A stretch of DNA of 64,000 nt from Scortum barcoo (lineage: Eukaryota > Chordata > Actinopteri > Centrarchiformes > Terapontidae): NCBI GenBank assembly GCA_023238725.1, contig CM041554.1:20880050-20944049 (forward strand), given 5' to 3'. The notes beneath the pieces were generated by a model. The model saw nothing but the letters and a program-made list of their open reading frames with translations. It made no database searches and was not told where the DNA came from. The position numbers and the translations under genes are program-made. Shown in pieces: positions 22,135 to 32,420 of this stretch; within the stretch, counting starts at the first letter, position 1; every line of letters starts with the position of its first letter.

Positions 22135-22250
22135 AATTTCCTCTAGTACTGTACTTAGATACATTTTTGAGAAAGATGTACTTGAGTACTTAAATTTCTT
22201 TGCTGCGTTATACTGCCACTCTTCTACATTTCAAAGGCAAATATTGTTGT
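22135..22250 (+). mobile_element. Fragment of a teleost dispersed repeat
   Basis: The ordered blocks TACTGTACTTAGATACATTT, TGTACTTGAGTACTTAAATT, TATACTGCCACTCTTCTAC and ATTTCAAAGGCAAATATTGT match, from memory, a very common fish repeat made of acttaagta-type words, probably a non-autonomous DNA element. Truncated at both ends. Confidence 0.5.
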
Positions 22251-23050
22251 TTTTTTCAACAATATATGATCAGCTCACCAAATATAATTAGCTGTTCTGA
22301 TTACACTGCCCAATAGTATGCATCACTAATATTAATCTAATAATGAAATATGGAATAAAAACAGCCACCACTGTAAGTGCTTTTACCTGAAGCACTTAAA
22401 GCCAATCAACAAACTAGGGGACTGAGCCACAGGCATTATCACTTCGAGCCCACACCCAAGGGCACGGGACACGATGTGTAAAGGATTTTTATTTCTTTTG
22501 ACAACATGTCATGACATGACAGCTACAGAGAACATCAAGGTGAAAGAAAGTGTGACATTTTTTAGTGTGAGTGAGTTTGTGTTGTAAATGCACATGCGCG
22601 CACGCTCGAAATCAAATAAGCATTTTAGCTGTTGTAGAAAAAAAAAAAAAAAAGCAGCCCTACCTGTGAAGCTCTTGATGTTGTTAGGTTATGTTGTCAT
22701 GCTGCAGTGTTATGACAGTGCCGGATGAACTTTTGTCCACCAATTCCCTGGTTGGTTTTTAAGCTTGCCCACAGACCATGCCCTTTTTTTATGGGCTTGT
22801 AGATTGCTGGGAAACACATCAATCTCCTGTGGGTGCAATGCTGTATGTCTTCCCCCTCCGTGCCGTGTGACCCCGTTGCCCTTCCTGTAGTGTCCACTGG
22901 GTTGCTCATGTCTGGTTCCTGAACCTCTGCTGCCCTGGTTATTAAAGAGGACTGGGCGATATCCACCCTCGTAGTCCTTTCTCTCTCCGCGCGCCCTCGC
23001 TCACTTTGTTTCTGCCTCTTCCTCCCTCAGTTTCTCTATTTCTCCCTGCT
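22251..23050. other. Noncoding
   Basis: Poly-A at 22638-22653. The rest is ordinary sequence with domainless open frames. Confidence 0.4.
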
Positions 23051-23260
23051 CGTTCACCTAGAATAGCACTGGAGATTGCTGTTGTTGCTCGCCGCATCGC
23101 ACAGAAATCCCAATATTCGCCAGTAACACACCTACACCACCTGCAAAACCTGTACGACAATTACCAATGGGAGGCTTTATTAATTGAAATGTATTTATAA
23201 TTCTCATCAGTAATCATGGTCCCTTCCCTTTGTTCTTGTTCCATCAGTCACAGTGGAGGA
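23051..23260. promoter_or_regulatory. Candidate conserved noncoding block
   Basis: Repeat-free sequence with CCCAATATTCGCCAG, GACAATTACCAATGGGAGG, TTTATTAATTGAAATG and CAGTAATCATGG. The homeodomain and CCAAT-type word density resembles developmental enhancers. Confidence 0.25.
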
Positions 23261-24749
23261 TGGCAGGCTGGCCCACAGGTAGAGAGGTTGACTAATTAAT
23301 GAGTGAGAGGTTGCTTGTTCATTCCAGACAGAAGGATGTGCTCCAGCAGTGAACTCGAGCTCTCTGTTCTCCTCTTCAGGTAGATAAATTTGTCTGTCTA
23401 CTGCTGTGGGTAAAGAAAAAAAAAAATACCACACTAAATGATTGTTAGTTTACTGACTTATATATAACAACAATATTAAAATTTGAAATACTATCTTAAA
23501 GTTGCTCTACTCACTATATTGATAGAAACAGTGAGTGACATGAATGCTTGTATGTAAGTCTTTAACTGTCTTTGACCTCATTGTTTTGGGGAAAAAAACA
23601 GTGGACAATTAAAAATGTATGTACAGTTTGTATACTAGTCTATCACATCACATACCGTAAGTTAAAAAATACATAGTAGACTTTCTTTCCTCTACCTAGT
23701 TATTTTCATTTTTTTATTGCTATCTCATGATTTCAAGGACAAATAAATCTGTGAGACACTCACTGTACTGTGAGATACCACAGTTCCTTTGACTAAGCTG
23801 AAGGCCTGATATACACATGTATTTGGGTGTGTACAGAATGTATTTTTGTACTCTTGAATACTTTTGTAAATTCTAGTAACCTTGTGCCAACGGTTTTCCA
23901 TCTAAAGAATGAGGTCAACAGTATTCCTCTTAGACAGAGACGGCATTTGTGGAAACCTCCACGTCAGAACTATAAAAACTAGCTACTAATGACAAAGCAC
24001 AACATTTGGGAAGTCTGTTTACTTACTTTACAAATATGTTCCTGTCTGTGTTATATAATAGCCCTCAAACTGCTGCCCATCATGTCATTCATTGCCTAAT
24101 TTGCTTCCAAACTGTTGATTGCTACACCATGATAGTCACTATTACTGTGGCTGTTTTGGTGGATTACATCCCAAAAACAGTTGGCATTATGGGATGTTGA
24201 AAATTTAAAGCCGGGCTTAACATGATGTACTAATGAGCGGCCCGGTAAGTGTGATGAGCTGGAACGGTTGATCCACAAAAAACAGTGTGCGGCTGTGGTT
24301 TACAGTGTTGCTGCGCTCGTGTCACTGTGACCCTTACTCAGACACTCAGGCATTAAAAACCATTTCAAGTCATCTAATAACAGCCAGACAGCAAAAAAAA
24401 AGTGTGTATACACATCCAGAACGCAGTGAAAATCCGATCACCCAAATCACATTTGGAGACGAGTGTGACCTCATTGTTAGTGCAGTGTGAGCACACAGTA
24501 TGTGCGTTTTATATTTTATTAGGCTACTTCTTGCGCTGATATGCGGTCGGCGTGCTTTTAATATGCGCTTGTAAAATCAGCCAAGTGTTGGTAGCTGGAT
24601 TGTCTGCTGTGTGAAATCCTCCCTTTTATGTGCGCCGGTACTGTTTTCTTTTTTGCAGCTCTGCCAAAGCGCTGTTAATAAAATAAAAAAAAACTAATAA
24701 AAAAAAAAAGTACCTTGAACCACCAGCCGTGCTCGTCAAGCTCATCGAG
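23261..24749. other. AT-rich noncoding
   Basis: A runs near 23416 and 24690-24710. A GTAAGT donor-like word at 24246 has no plausible acceptor. No gene or repeat family is recognised. Confidence 0.4.
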
Positions 24750-25300
24750 CAAACTGCTTCCCCCCTAACCCCCTGATGTTTGACTGAATAGAGCAGCATT
24801 TGATTTTGTAAGGCCCCTCAGTGTCACCGCCATCAGATTAAGCGAAAGATTGCTTAAGCCGGGCTGTTCGCAAACCTGCTGCTCTCGGGAACGGTCCCCC
24901 TCTCTCAGTCAGTACCTTTTAATGAAGATCCTCCTGTCCTAATAGAGTCCTCCTGTACTCCCATCAATTCAACCGCTCTTAACCCCTCCTCCTTATTCTC
25001 CCCACCCCTCACCCACTAACCCCCCGTGTCTCTCTTTACTCCACTGCTGTTTTAATTGCTTGAAGGTCATTGACAATAATGTGACAACTTATTAGAAGCC
25101 CCATCTGATGCCACAGATTTTATACCTCACTTTGCCACAGCGCTTGGTTTCCAGGCAATTACCGAGCATGCTATTTATTAATTTCACGGTTCACAGAGCA
25201 TCACACGCTATAAATAGTGAAGGATGATAGCTCAGTCATTCACAATGTCGATGGCTCTTATCGATTCTGAGTGAGATGCTCAGGCGGGATGGAGCCTACA
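24750..25300. promoter_or_regulatory. Enhancer-like block with MEF2 site
   Basis: CTATAAATAG at 25208-25217 is a perfect MEF2 consensus, with a related TGCTATTTATTAATT word about 40 bp upstream. The segment 25050-25130 (GTTTTAATTGCTTGAAGG, CATTGACAATAATGTGAC, ACTTATTAGAAG) is rich in SOX-like ACAAT and homeodomain words. There are no repeats. This is one of the better enhancer candidates by appearance. Confidence 0.35.
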
Positions 25301-25810
25301 TGTTTCTGGGCATTAAATACTGGAGAGTGTGAGGGAGAAACAATTGCAAGACATGACAGCCGAAATCGGCACATAAGAACCTGTTTAAACGCCCATCCTG
25401 CTGCTACACGCTTAAAAAAATGTCATGATTGTAATTACATTGGAAAAAAAACAAAGAGAACTCTAACTGCACGGTCTGCCCTTTCTATTTCCACAGGAAT
25501 TCATTTATCGCAAAATATAGCTGACATCGCCACACAAGTGTTATACAGCGCTAACAGTACAAGTGCCCAGATCAATTATGTGTTGTTTCCTTGAAGCAAG
25601 ACGAAACTAGCACCTCTGCCGTTTGCCATGCTGTTCTTCCAAAATACTCTCCCCGTGCCAAAGTAATGTGTCCGTGTTACGGCAACCATTTAACCTGTCA
25701 AGGCGAGTGCACAGTGTGTATTTGGAAACACTCCAATAAATTAGAAAGAGACAAAACCTCAGCCAAGAAGTTTGACTCAGACGTCTTTTGCTAAACAAAC
25801 ACAATGATCC
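25301..25810. promoter_or_regulatory. Repeat-free block, possibly conserved; no protein recognised
   Basis: A 107-codon plus-strand open frame (25271-25594) and a 67-codon frame (25591-25794) cross it, but neither shows a domain, hydrophobic core or splice context. The even composition and absence of simple repeats suggest constrained noncoding sequence over coding sequence. Confidence 0.25.
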
Positions 25811-26229
25811 ACCCGTTCTTGAAAAGGAAAAAAAAAACAATCCAGCTGTGCCATATGCTATGTTGAATTTTCCATCTTTTTCAGAGACTCGCACACCAGT
25901 CCAAATTGAATTTTCTAAACCCTTTTAGATGTCTTTTGAATTAGCAAGACACATAAATAGACGTGTTTGTTTTCCCCCAGAGAGTCCTCAAATGCTTCTT
26001 CCACACAGCCTCCAGCTTTCTCTTTTCAAGTCTCACTTCACATGAGTGGCTCTCTCACATCTGCAGCTTGTGCTTCCGCCCGGAGGTGTGAAAAAGGCAA
26101 GGGAACATGCACAAGACTTTGACCTTTAAAGTCAACAGCATAAATGTTGACTCTGGCTGTCACTGTTGTCTTGTTATCATCCCTGGGCCACAACACGGAG
26201 ACGGCAAACGTCTCTCTATTCACGCTGAC
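25811..26229. other. Noncoding
   Basis: No feature beyond a short A run at 25830. Confidence 0.35.
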
Positions 26230-26640
26230 GTATGGGTTTGATCAGGGCAGGGCATCGAGGTTATATGTTCTTGAACGCAGCATGGGGTGCTCGGAAATAA
26301 GTATCAGAAATTAAGCCAGTGAAAGGGTCATGGCTCAAGGTTTTTTGCATGTCCCTCCAATCGGGATGCAACCCCATGTTTTATTGTTAGAGCGTGGAGG
26401 TACAGTGCGGCACAAAGTCGTGTAAATCAAGCCTGTGAGCACTTAGTGTGTTGACAGTGTGTTGGGAGACACTTGTGCTTCAAAATCCCACTTTAATGGC
26501 TTTCTATATGAGGCCATATATCTGTGGTGTTAAAGCCCTGCTCGAGGGCATGTGTGTGTGAGGTTTCCTGTGTGTTTTCATCACATAGCTCCAGCTGTAA
26601 AGGGCCTCCCTGCTGATCCTGATTGAGAAGGCGGCTCCTT
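26230..26640. promoter_or_regulatory. Candidate conserved noncoding block
   Basis: Repeat-free with GGAAATAAGTATCAG, AATTAAGCCAGTG, ACTTTAATGGCTTTC, TATATGAGGCCATATATCTG and CTCCAGCTGTAAAGGG. The CCATATAT core resembles, but does not match, a serum-response CArG box. Confidence 0.25.
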
Positions 26641-27414
26641 TTTACGGTCCGAAGCGCTCTGAACTTTACGAGAGCGACAGCGGTCCTTCTGTCCTGTAGC
26701 TCCCAGCTGAAATATCATGTTTGTTTATCTCTGAAGAGAATTTATTCTGCTGATTCATTGGCTGGCACTCCTGCAACGGCTGAAGGAATTCGATTTTCTC
26801 TTTATTTATTCGCTTCATTTTTCCTCCTGTGGAAGAGTAGTCTCTCGTGTGATACCACAGGAAAACTTCCTTCCTCCTCGCCGTGCTCCCCGGTGAAATG
26901 AGATTAGAGAGAGGAAGGAAAATGGGAGATAGAGGACAAGGGACATAATAGAGTTGTTATTCATTGTAATCGTGCTTCTCCTGTTGTTGCTTTTTGCTTT
27001 CACCTTCAAAATAGGTTATTATATTAAATAAACATGTCAGTATAGGCATTCATCAGTGATCATGTTTGAACAACAGAACAGTTTTAAGTGTTTTTAGCAG
27101 ACTGCTTCAGACTTTTTGGACCGTACCTGGATATATTCACCATGCTTCACAAAAGGACAAAAATATGCAGCTGTTTCTGGGCAGGGGCTGAAGCATATAA
27201 TTCAGATGGATTGTCTAATATATTACAATTACAGAGCTGGTAACAGGCAGAGCAAACCCCTACTACCATGAACGATCTATTCCAACTTATTACGGAGGTT
27301 TATGATTTGAGACGGATATGACTTGATGTGGTCTCAAATTCATTAAAAATGACATTGAGAAATGATAAACCGCTGGCAAAATGCGCATGCGCGAGTGCGC
27401 CAAAATGTGCGCAC
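26641..27414. other. Noncoding
   Basis: AT-rich in the middle. Just before the candidate exon, GCGCATGCGC at 27383-27392 is a 10-bp palindrome that reads GCATG on both strands. Confidence 0.4.
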
Positions 27415-27492
27415 CCCTCTCAGCCGGTGCAGGTCATCCATGCTGAATGGCTTCGGAGGGAGGTTGGCCTCGCTGTGAAGTGGCTCACAGAC
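27415..27492 (-). CDS. Possible 78-bp internal exon, minus strand (unconfirmed)
   Basis: Read on the minus strand, a pyrimidine-rich tract ending TTTATTTCACAG (27504-27493) precedes 26 open codons in phase 0. They include HSEANLPPKPFSMDDLHRL, and the segment stops at GGG|GTGCGC. Length is a multiple of three and most third positions are G or C, unlike the AT-rich surroundings. GCATG, the RBFOX word often found beside alternative exons, lies just downstream. The donor (GTGCGC) is weak and I cannot name the protein. It could join in phase to the candidate at 37141-37252. Confidence 0.25.
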
Positions 27493-27795
27493 CTGTGAAA
27501 TAAAATAAGTAAAGGACACTAAAGCAGGTGGCCTGCCGTGATTTACCATGCAAACACATTTGAAACACGCAGGCTCCTCTAAATCCTTCTGTCTGAGTTC
27601 TGTCAACAACAGGATACGGAAGCAGCCTGAATGTACGATCGATACACCCCCCTGTCCGTTTGTCTGAAATGGTTTGGTTCAGCGGTAGGACAAGCCCAAA
27701 GTGCTAGTGTCAGGGCTGCAGGGGAGAGCATGATGCACCTTTGCCATTTTCGTACTCTTCCTGCAGTTTTTCACGCATCCGATGTGCAATCAGCT
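27493..27795. other. Noncoding
   Basis: Repeat-free; no distinct motif series. Confidence 0.3.
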
Positions 27796-27912
27796 TGACG
27801 TGTGACATCACGCGTCACACGGACAGCCCTCAAACCACAGGGAGGAGACCCCTCGCATGACACGCTCCTCTGGAGGCCTGAGGTCACATGGACTTCACAT
27901 GTAGGTCACATG
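27796..27912. promoter_or_regulatory. CRE-like inverted repeat and three CACATG boxes at 11-bp spacing
   Basis: TGACGTGTGAC at 27796 runs into ATCACGCGTCA ending 27817; the two halves are inverted with 18 of 22 bases symmetric, giving bZIP-like half-sites. Downstream, TCACATG occurs at 27884, 27895 and 27906, exactly 11 bp apart, close to one helical turn. CACATG is a known E-box variant of MITF/TFE/USF-type factors. Such phasing would put three sites on one DNA face. Binding is inference. Confidence 0.4.
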
Positions 27913-28520
27913 GTCCCTGCATGCCTCCTGCTCTGGCTCAGCTCCACCAGGAGCCACAATGGCCTCATTTCTGTGCTGGCGCAGAAAGGAGCAAACATTC
28001 TTTTTGCTCAATAAAATGCTGGTTTTCAGGCAGATTTTTCTCTCACCTGTGCCCATACATGCTGTAGCTGGACGGTGTTGTTACCTGGCTACAGGAAAAA
28101 GTCTTTACTGTTTGTGGCTGTTTGTGGCAAACACAGATTGCAAAATGCTCAAATTGGCTTTATCTTGCAGGCTGAGAATTAAGCAGGACAGGAAATAAGT
28201 AATTTTCAGCAGGATATCTTGTAGCCAGTTGAATCCTCAATTTTCTCAGGACATCCAAAATGTGTACAAAATAAATGCCTATGATGTGCAGTGAGTTACT
28301 GTCAGTTATTATCAGTTTTATACAATTATGTAAATAAAACAGAGTTGCCTTTCTTGTTGTAGCGATGACAGTGGCTTTTGTGAACACATTTGATTACACA
28401 TCCCTTTGCATCGCCTTTGTGTGACAGACTGCGACAGCCAACAAAATGAACTGGAACAAAAACAGAAAATAGTGAGTGGGTCTTCAATATCTCAACAAAC
28501 ATGAAATAAATCTTGGAAGT
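27913..28520. other. Noncoding
   Basis: Ordinary sequence; no element recognised. Confidence 0.35.
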
Positions 28521-28533
28521 GGCGCCATCTACC
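28521..28533 (-). promoter_or_regulatory. CTCF-like motif, minus strand
   Basis: The minus strand reads GGTAGATGGCGCC. TAGATGGCGCC matches the strong half of the CTCF core, but the preceding bases do not. It is convergent with the motif at 4238-4251. Confidence 0.3.
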
Positions 28534-29404
28534 CTTGGTGGCATATTTATGACGCCAAATAATGATGCAGCGCAACTCTCCCAACCAAGAATATTGTTTT
28601 TGTCCTGAAGGAGTTCAGAATCTCCTTTCCGAAAATGAAATGAATGTCATGGTTTGTTTACCAGACAGAGAGCAAACTGCTTGTAACAGGGATGAGAGGA
28701 GCTGATTGGCCACGGTTACCACAGGCCTCCACCAGACCTATTGATAATACTGTATTTCTATTAAAATCAGACCCTTGCACAGCTTCACTGCTGATGCAAC
28801 TCTACTGCACCTCCACCTCTGGTCAAGAAATGAAAGGAAAAGACCAAAAAATCATCTATTGTGCTGTGCAGAAATGGACCAGTAAATGCTTCAGTGTGTT
28901 ACCATATTTGCCGTTTCCTGGCCGAACAGATTAATAAGTGTGTGTCCTCTGTAATTTTCGGAGCAGCGGGGGTTATTGAGAATTTAGGTGCTCCATCCAG
29001 AACCAGTCACAAAGTCGTTATCCTGCTCAGGAAATAAAAAGTAATTGCAGCTCCAAAGTGTTTTCATGTCTATACTTGTGCGTTACAAATGATTATTAAA
29101 TATTTGTTGCATTCATTTACTGTCGGAATACCAATAAAACCTTCCTATTATTCCCTAAGATGTATATGAATTGCCAGCTATAGCACAAACAGAAAGATTT
29201 GCATTATAATGGTTGCCTAATGACCCGCAAGTATATGAACAAAAGCCTTTTGTTTGTGAAGTGGTCAGGCTCTCAGTTACGCTCCCATACTGAAACCAAA
29301 CGTGCTAAATGAAACCAGAATTTTTAACTTCACCTTCTGCATCTCTGCGTTTTCCCACTTCTTTTGATCTTCTGCGTTCCAGCACAAATCCAGTGGCAGG
29401 AGAA
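28534..29404. other. Noncoding
   Basis: Nothing recognised. Confidence 0.35.
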
Positions 29405-29605
29405 ACTGGTTATTTAATGTATCGTGAGTCAGGTACCTGTAGCTTGACTATAATTGTCCCCCCGGGGCACCTCCACTGTTTCAGCTAGGTAAACGCTTTG
29501 TGGCTATAAGCCTATTGTGAATCATATAAAAGGAAATTAGATTAAAGCAATTGGATTTTCATGGTAAATTACTCTTTACCCCTCAAATGACCCACTGAAT
29601 GAGGG
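29405..29605. promoter_or_regulatory. Candidate conserved noncoding block
   Basis: Repeat-free, with GACTATAATTGTCCC, GCTATAAGCC, GAAATTAGATTAAAGCAATT and GGTAAATTACTC. Homeodomain words are dense. Confidence 0.25.
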
Positions 29606-29889
29606 AACGGAGCCACAGGCCGATCTAAGTAACTGTAAACTACTGTGTCGTGTTATGTGTTTTCACCAGCGAGGAAGACTAAGGGAGAGAGAGACGGGAT
29701 TATTTTAAAGGCATTCTTCACTCCAACGACTTCATTTACAAACAAACAAAAACAGTGCAGTTACGGTTCAGGGCTATGTGTTTTAGGAAAGTTGCCACAG
29801 TCCTCAAAATGCCTGTGTCGCACACACTACGGCAGAAAGTTTATATATGAAAAGGCTTTCTGTTTGTTTGTCTTGGGATGAAGTGGCGG
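29606..29889. other. Noncoding
   Basis: A 78-codon open frame with no domain. No other feature. Confidence 0.3.
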
Positions 29890-30160
29890 TAATGGATGCA
29901 CCACTTGATCAGCAGGCGACATGAGAAAATAATACGCCATGAAAGTGACTTTTCATTTGCTGGCAGCACACATAACCACATTACACGCCAAACACAAGAA
30001 AAGCAGAAGGACAAAATTAAGGGTTGTTTTCTCTGATAGCTGCGTATCTAATTTGCATGACTTTGCATAATATAGTCCATAAAGGCAACAATATTCATAA
30101 TGTGACAGCCAAATCATATTTTCCTTGATAGGGCATCAACATTAATTTTACCTCAGATGC
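29890..30160. promoter_or_regulatory. Enhancer-like block with octamer and SOX-type words
   Basis: ATTTGCAT at 30051-30058 is a perfect POU octamer on the minus strand. It is followed within 40 bp by TTTGCATAAT, AACAAT (30087-30092) and ATTCATAATG. The POU-plus-SOX word arrangement resembles neural or pluripotency enhancers. Repeat-free until the A-rich tract at 30167. Confidence 0.35.
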
Positions 30161-30166
30161 TCGGTT

Positions 30167-30929
30167 AAAAAACAAAAAAACAAAAAAAAAAAAAAACACT
30201 TTGGGACAGTGCAACAGGAAGAGAGAGAGGGAAGATAAAGCAAAACAAAGCCTAACACCTCTGTTGAGCTGAGATCATATCTTTAGCAGCTCTCTACCGA
30301 TTGAGTCACCAAAGGTAGTCATGTCTGTTTTCATCAAGTCAGACGGCGCAGTCTTTAATTTAGCGGGATTAACCAAATTAGAAACTGAGAATTTAACTGG
30401 GGAGGAAAGTGAGTGATGGGATTCTTTTATTCTGAATAATAACCGTGATTCTTTCAGCACTTTATATGCAGTGATACTTTTTATTAAGATCAACACCTGG
30501 CAACTGCTCCCTCAGATACTCAGTCTTGTCTAAAAAGGCTCTTTTTTTCTTCGTTCTATGACTTTTTGTACTTACAAGAAAAGTTGAATGTTTTCTGTTC
30601 TCCGTCTATTCCTCTTGTTTCGTCTGTGCTTCCTCCTTTGGTAACGCAGGTCTGTCTGACACGGGCGACACAGGTGTGAGCAGGGGAGGGCGAGATGGAG
30701 AGCGTTTGGCATCTTGGTGAAAAACAGAAGACTAATTACCTCCTGAAATAATTTAATGTCAGCCCTGGTGTGGGCTCCCCTCAGCAGGACAGCTGAACAG
30801 GCCCGGCCCTCTGCTGGGAGATTCATCTCTGTCAGCTTAGATAAACCTGCCGGCCATCACAGCGTTGGCACACACATCCTGCTTCTGGACGTGAGAAAAA
30901 AAAAAAAAAGAGAGAGAGAGAAAAAAAAA
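30167..30929. repeat. A-rich tract (30167-30196) and A/GA tract (30896-30929)
   Basis: The first is interrupted poly-A; the second is poly-A, then (AG)n, then poly-A. Between them, 30572-30850 is a GC-richer minus-strand open frame of 84 codons ending near a GAG|GTAATT donor-like word at 30741. It has no pyrimidine tract at the other end and is judged noncoding. Confidence 0.8.
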
Positions 30930-31047
30930 CCTGATGAAGCTGTCCTGTCTTTGCCTCGGCTGGAAAAGGACAGGAGGCCTAAATGAACACGAGCTTTCAT
31001 TACCGCTCCCCTTTTTAGCACTTAGGAGGTGCATCTGTTTGTTTTTG

Positions 31048-31061
31048 TTTTTTTTTTTTTT
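31048..31061. repeat. Poly-T run
   Basis: Fourteen T preceded by a TTTG-rich stretch. Confidence 0.9.
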
Positions 31062-31299
31062 GCAAATCACCTTTATCCTCTGCAGGCATAAACAGCTGCC
31101 ATCGCTCTCTGCAATGGTCCTTGGAGCTGTCAAGTCGGGGTAAATAGGATTTTCATGGGTGTGATGAGAGTGAATAAGCAATATATGTGTCACATGTTCA
31201 CTTGAGGAGTTTTCCTATCACAAATGTCAATCACGAAATGTGACTCTCTCTATTTTCAGATATCTTCATTAAGTTTTATGTCGACAAGTGGGTATCATA

Positions 31300-32420
31300 A
31301 ATCTAACTTAAAACCCACTGATGGGAATAGCTAAGGGACTGAAAATGACTAGTTTGGTGAAGAGGGGCAGAACTGCATGTTTATTTAACGACGAGGCACT
31401 CTTCAGCATTATTAATATTTTCATTGGGCCCGCTGCTTGACAACGGAAAATAATGTAACCAAACTGAACTGATGTAATTAGTTTCACCATTAGTGCATAT
31501 AAGATTCCAGATGCTGTATCCTCATTTAAACCTTATCATGTTAATGGGACAATCATTTTCACATAGCCAAATTGCTCATTAGAAGTGGAATTAGTGATTG
31601 TCAAAAGTAGGTGCACCCAGCAAAATGGTCTACCCCATTTACATTTGAACATTTGAATGAAATGGGCACAGGCACCGTCTCTAAAGCTGCTGAAGAGATT
31701 CTCGAGTGATACAAATAAATTGTATTAGCCGAGGCTACGGCCTTACATAGACAGTATGAGGTCGCTGCAATATTAAAACACAAGTTAATTTACTGTTGGT
31801 GAGCGGTTAAAGTTCAGCGAGACAGGGAGAGTAAGCTCTGGTTATTCACACAGACATGGTCAACATGTTTCATTTAACTTCACCTATTACCTGAAAAAAC
31901 ATGAAGTTCGACTTGCATTACAAGCTAACCTTACATTACACATCTTACTTTGCTGCGGCTCTGCTTTCTGTGTTAATGGAGAATTGTAGCTGCTGTGAAG
32001 AGTGACGTGCTCTTTTGAGAGATAATGGCCCATCTCTAATGAGCACTAATTGTGTCTGCATGTGGCCAAATGCACCTTTATGACCCTTGGCCCACATGAA
32101 AAGCATTCTTTTGATGAAACTATTTGACTCTCTTTAAATTAATCTCACAAGGAAAGAATGAATTAGAATATGAATCTGCAATAAGAATGAGTTAAAAGCC
32201 CCCTCCTGCTCTCCCAAAATAATTTATACTAAAAGGAAGAGCTTTGCTTTTTTTCCCATCCCCCCTAATAATTTTTGTACCATCCCTATAGTGACTAATA
32301 ATGGGGTAAGTGCCTAATTAGTCCATGATAATCTTATCAGCGAGAGGCGTCTCTGTTTGGACTGACTGATAATAAGCCGTACTGTACCTACACAGAGGCT
32401 CCCTCACATACAGCGGCGGT
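31300..32420. promoter_or_regulatory. Extended enhancer-like region
   Basis: About 1.1 kb without simple repeats. The richest part, 32000-32400, holds CATCTCTAATGAGCACTAAT, TCTTTAAATTAATCTCAC, AAATAATTTATACT, GACTAATAATGGGG, GCCTAATTAGTCC, GATAATCTTATCAGCG and TGATAATAAGCC. The many TAAT/ATTA and GATA words, with long A/T-step stretches, are typical of vertebrate conserved noncoding elements. GTAAGT at 32308 follows a plausible but tiny 14-bp segment and is not called an exon. Confidence 0.35.

Noticed and set aside
25271..25594. 107-codon plus-strand open frame
   Set aside because: No recognisable domain, no splice signals of quality and no codon-bias impression; described instead as repeat-free noncoding sequence.
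30572..30826. 84-codon minus-strand frame next to a GAG|GTAATT donor-like word at 30741
   Set aside because: No pyrimidine tract precedes any AG at the other end, and the frame continues past the donor as Arg/Lys-rich low-complexity sequence.
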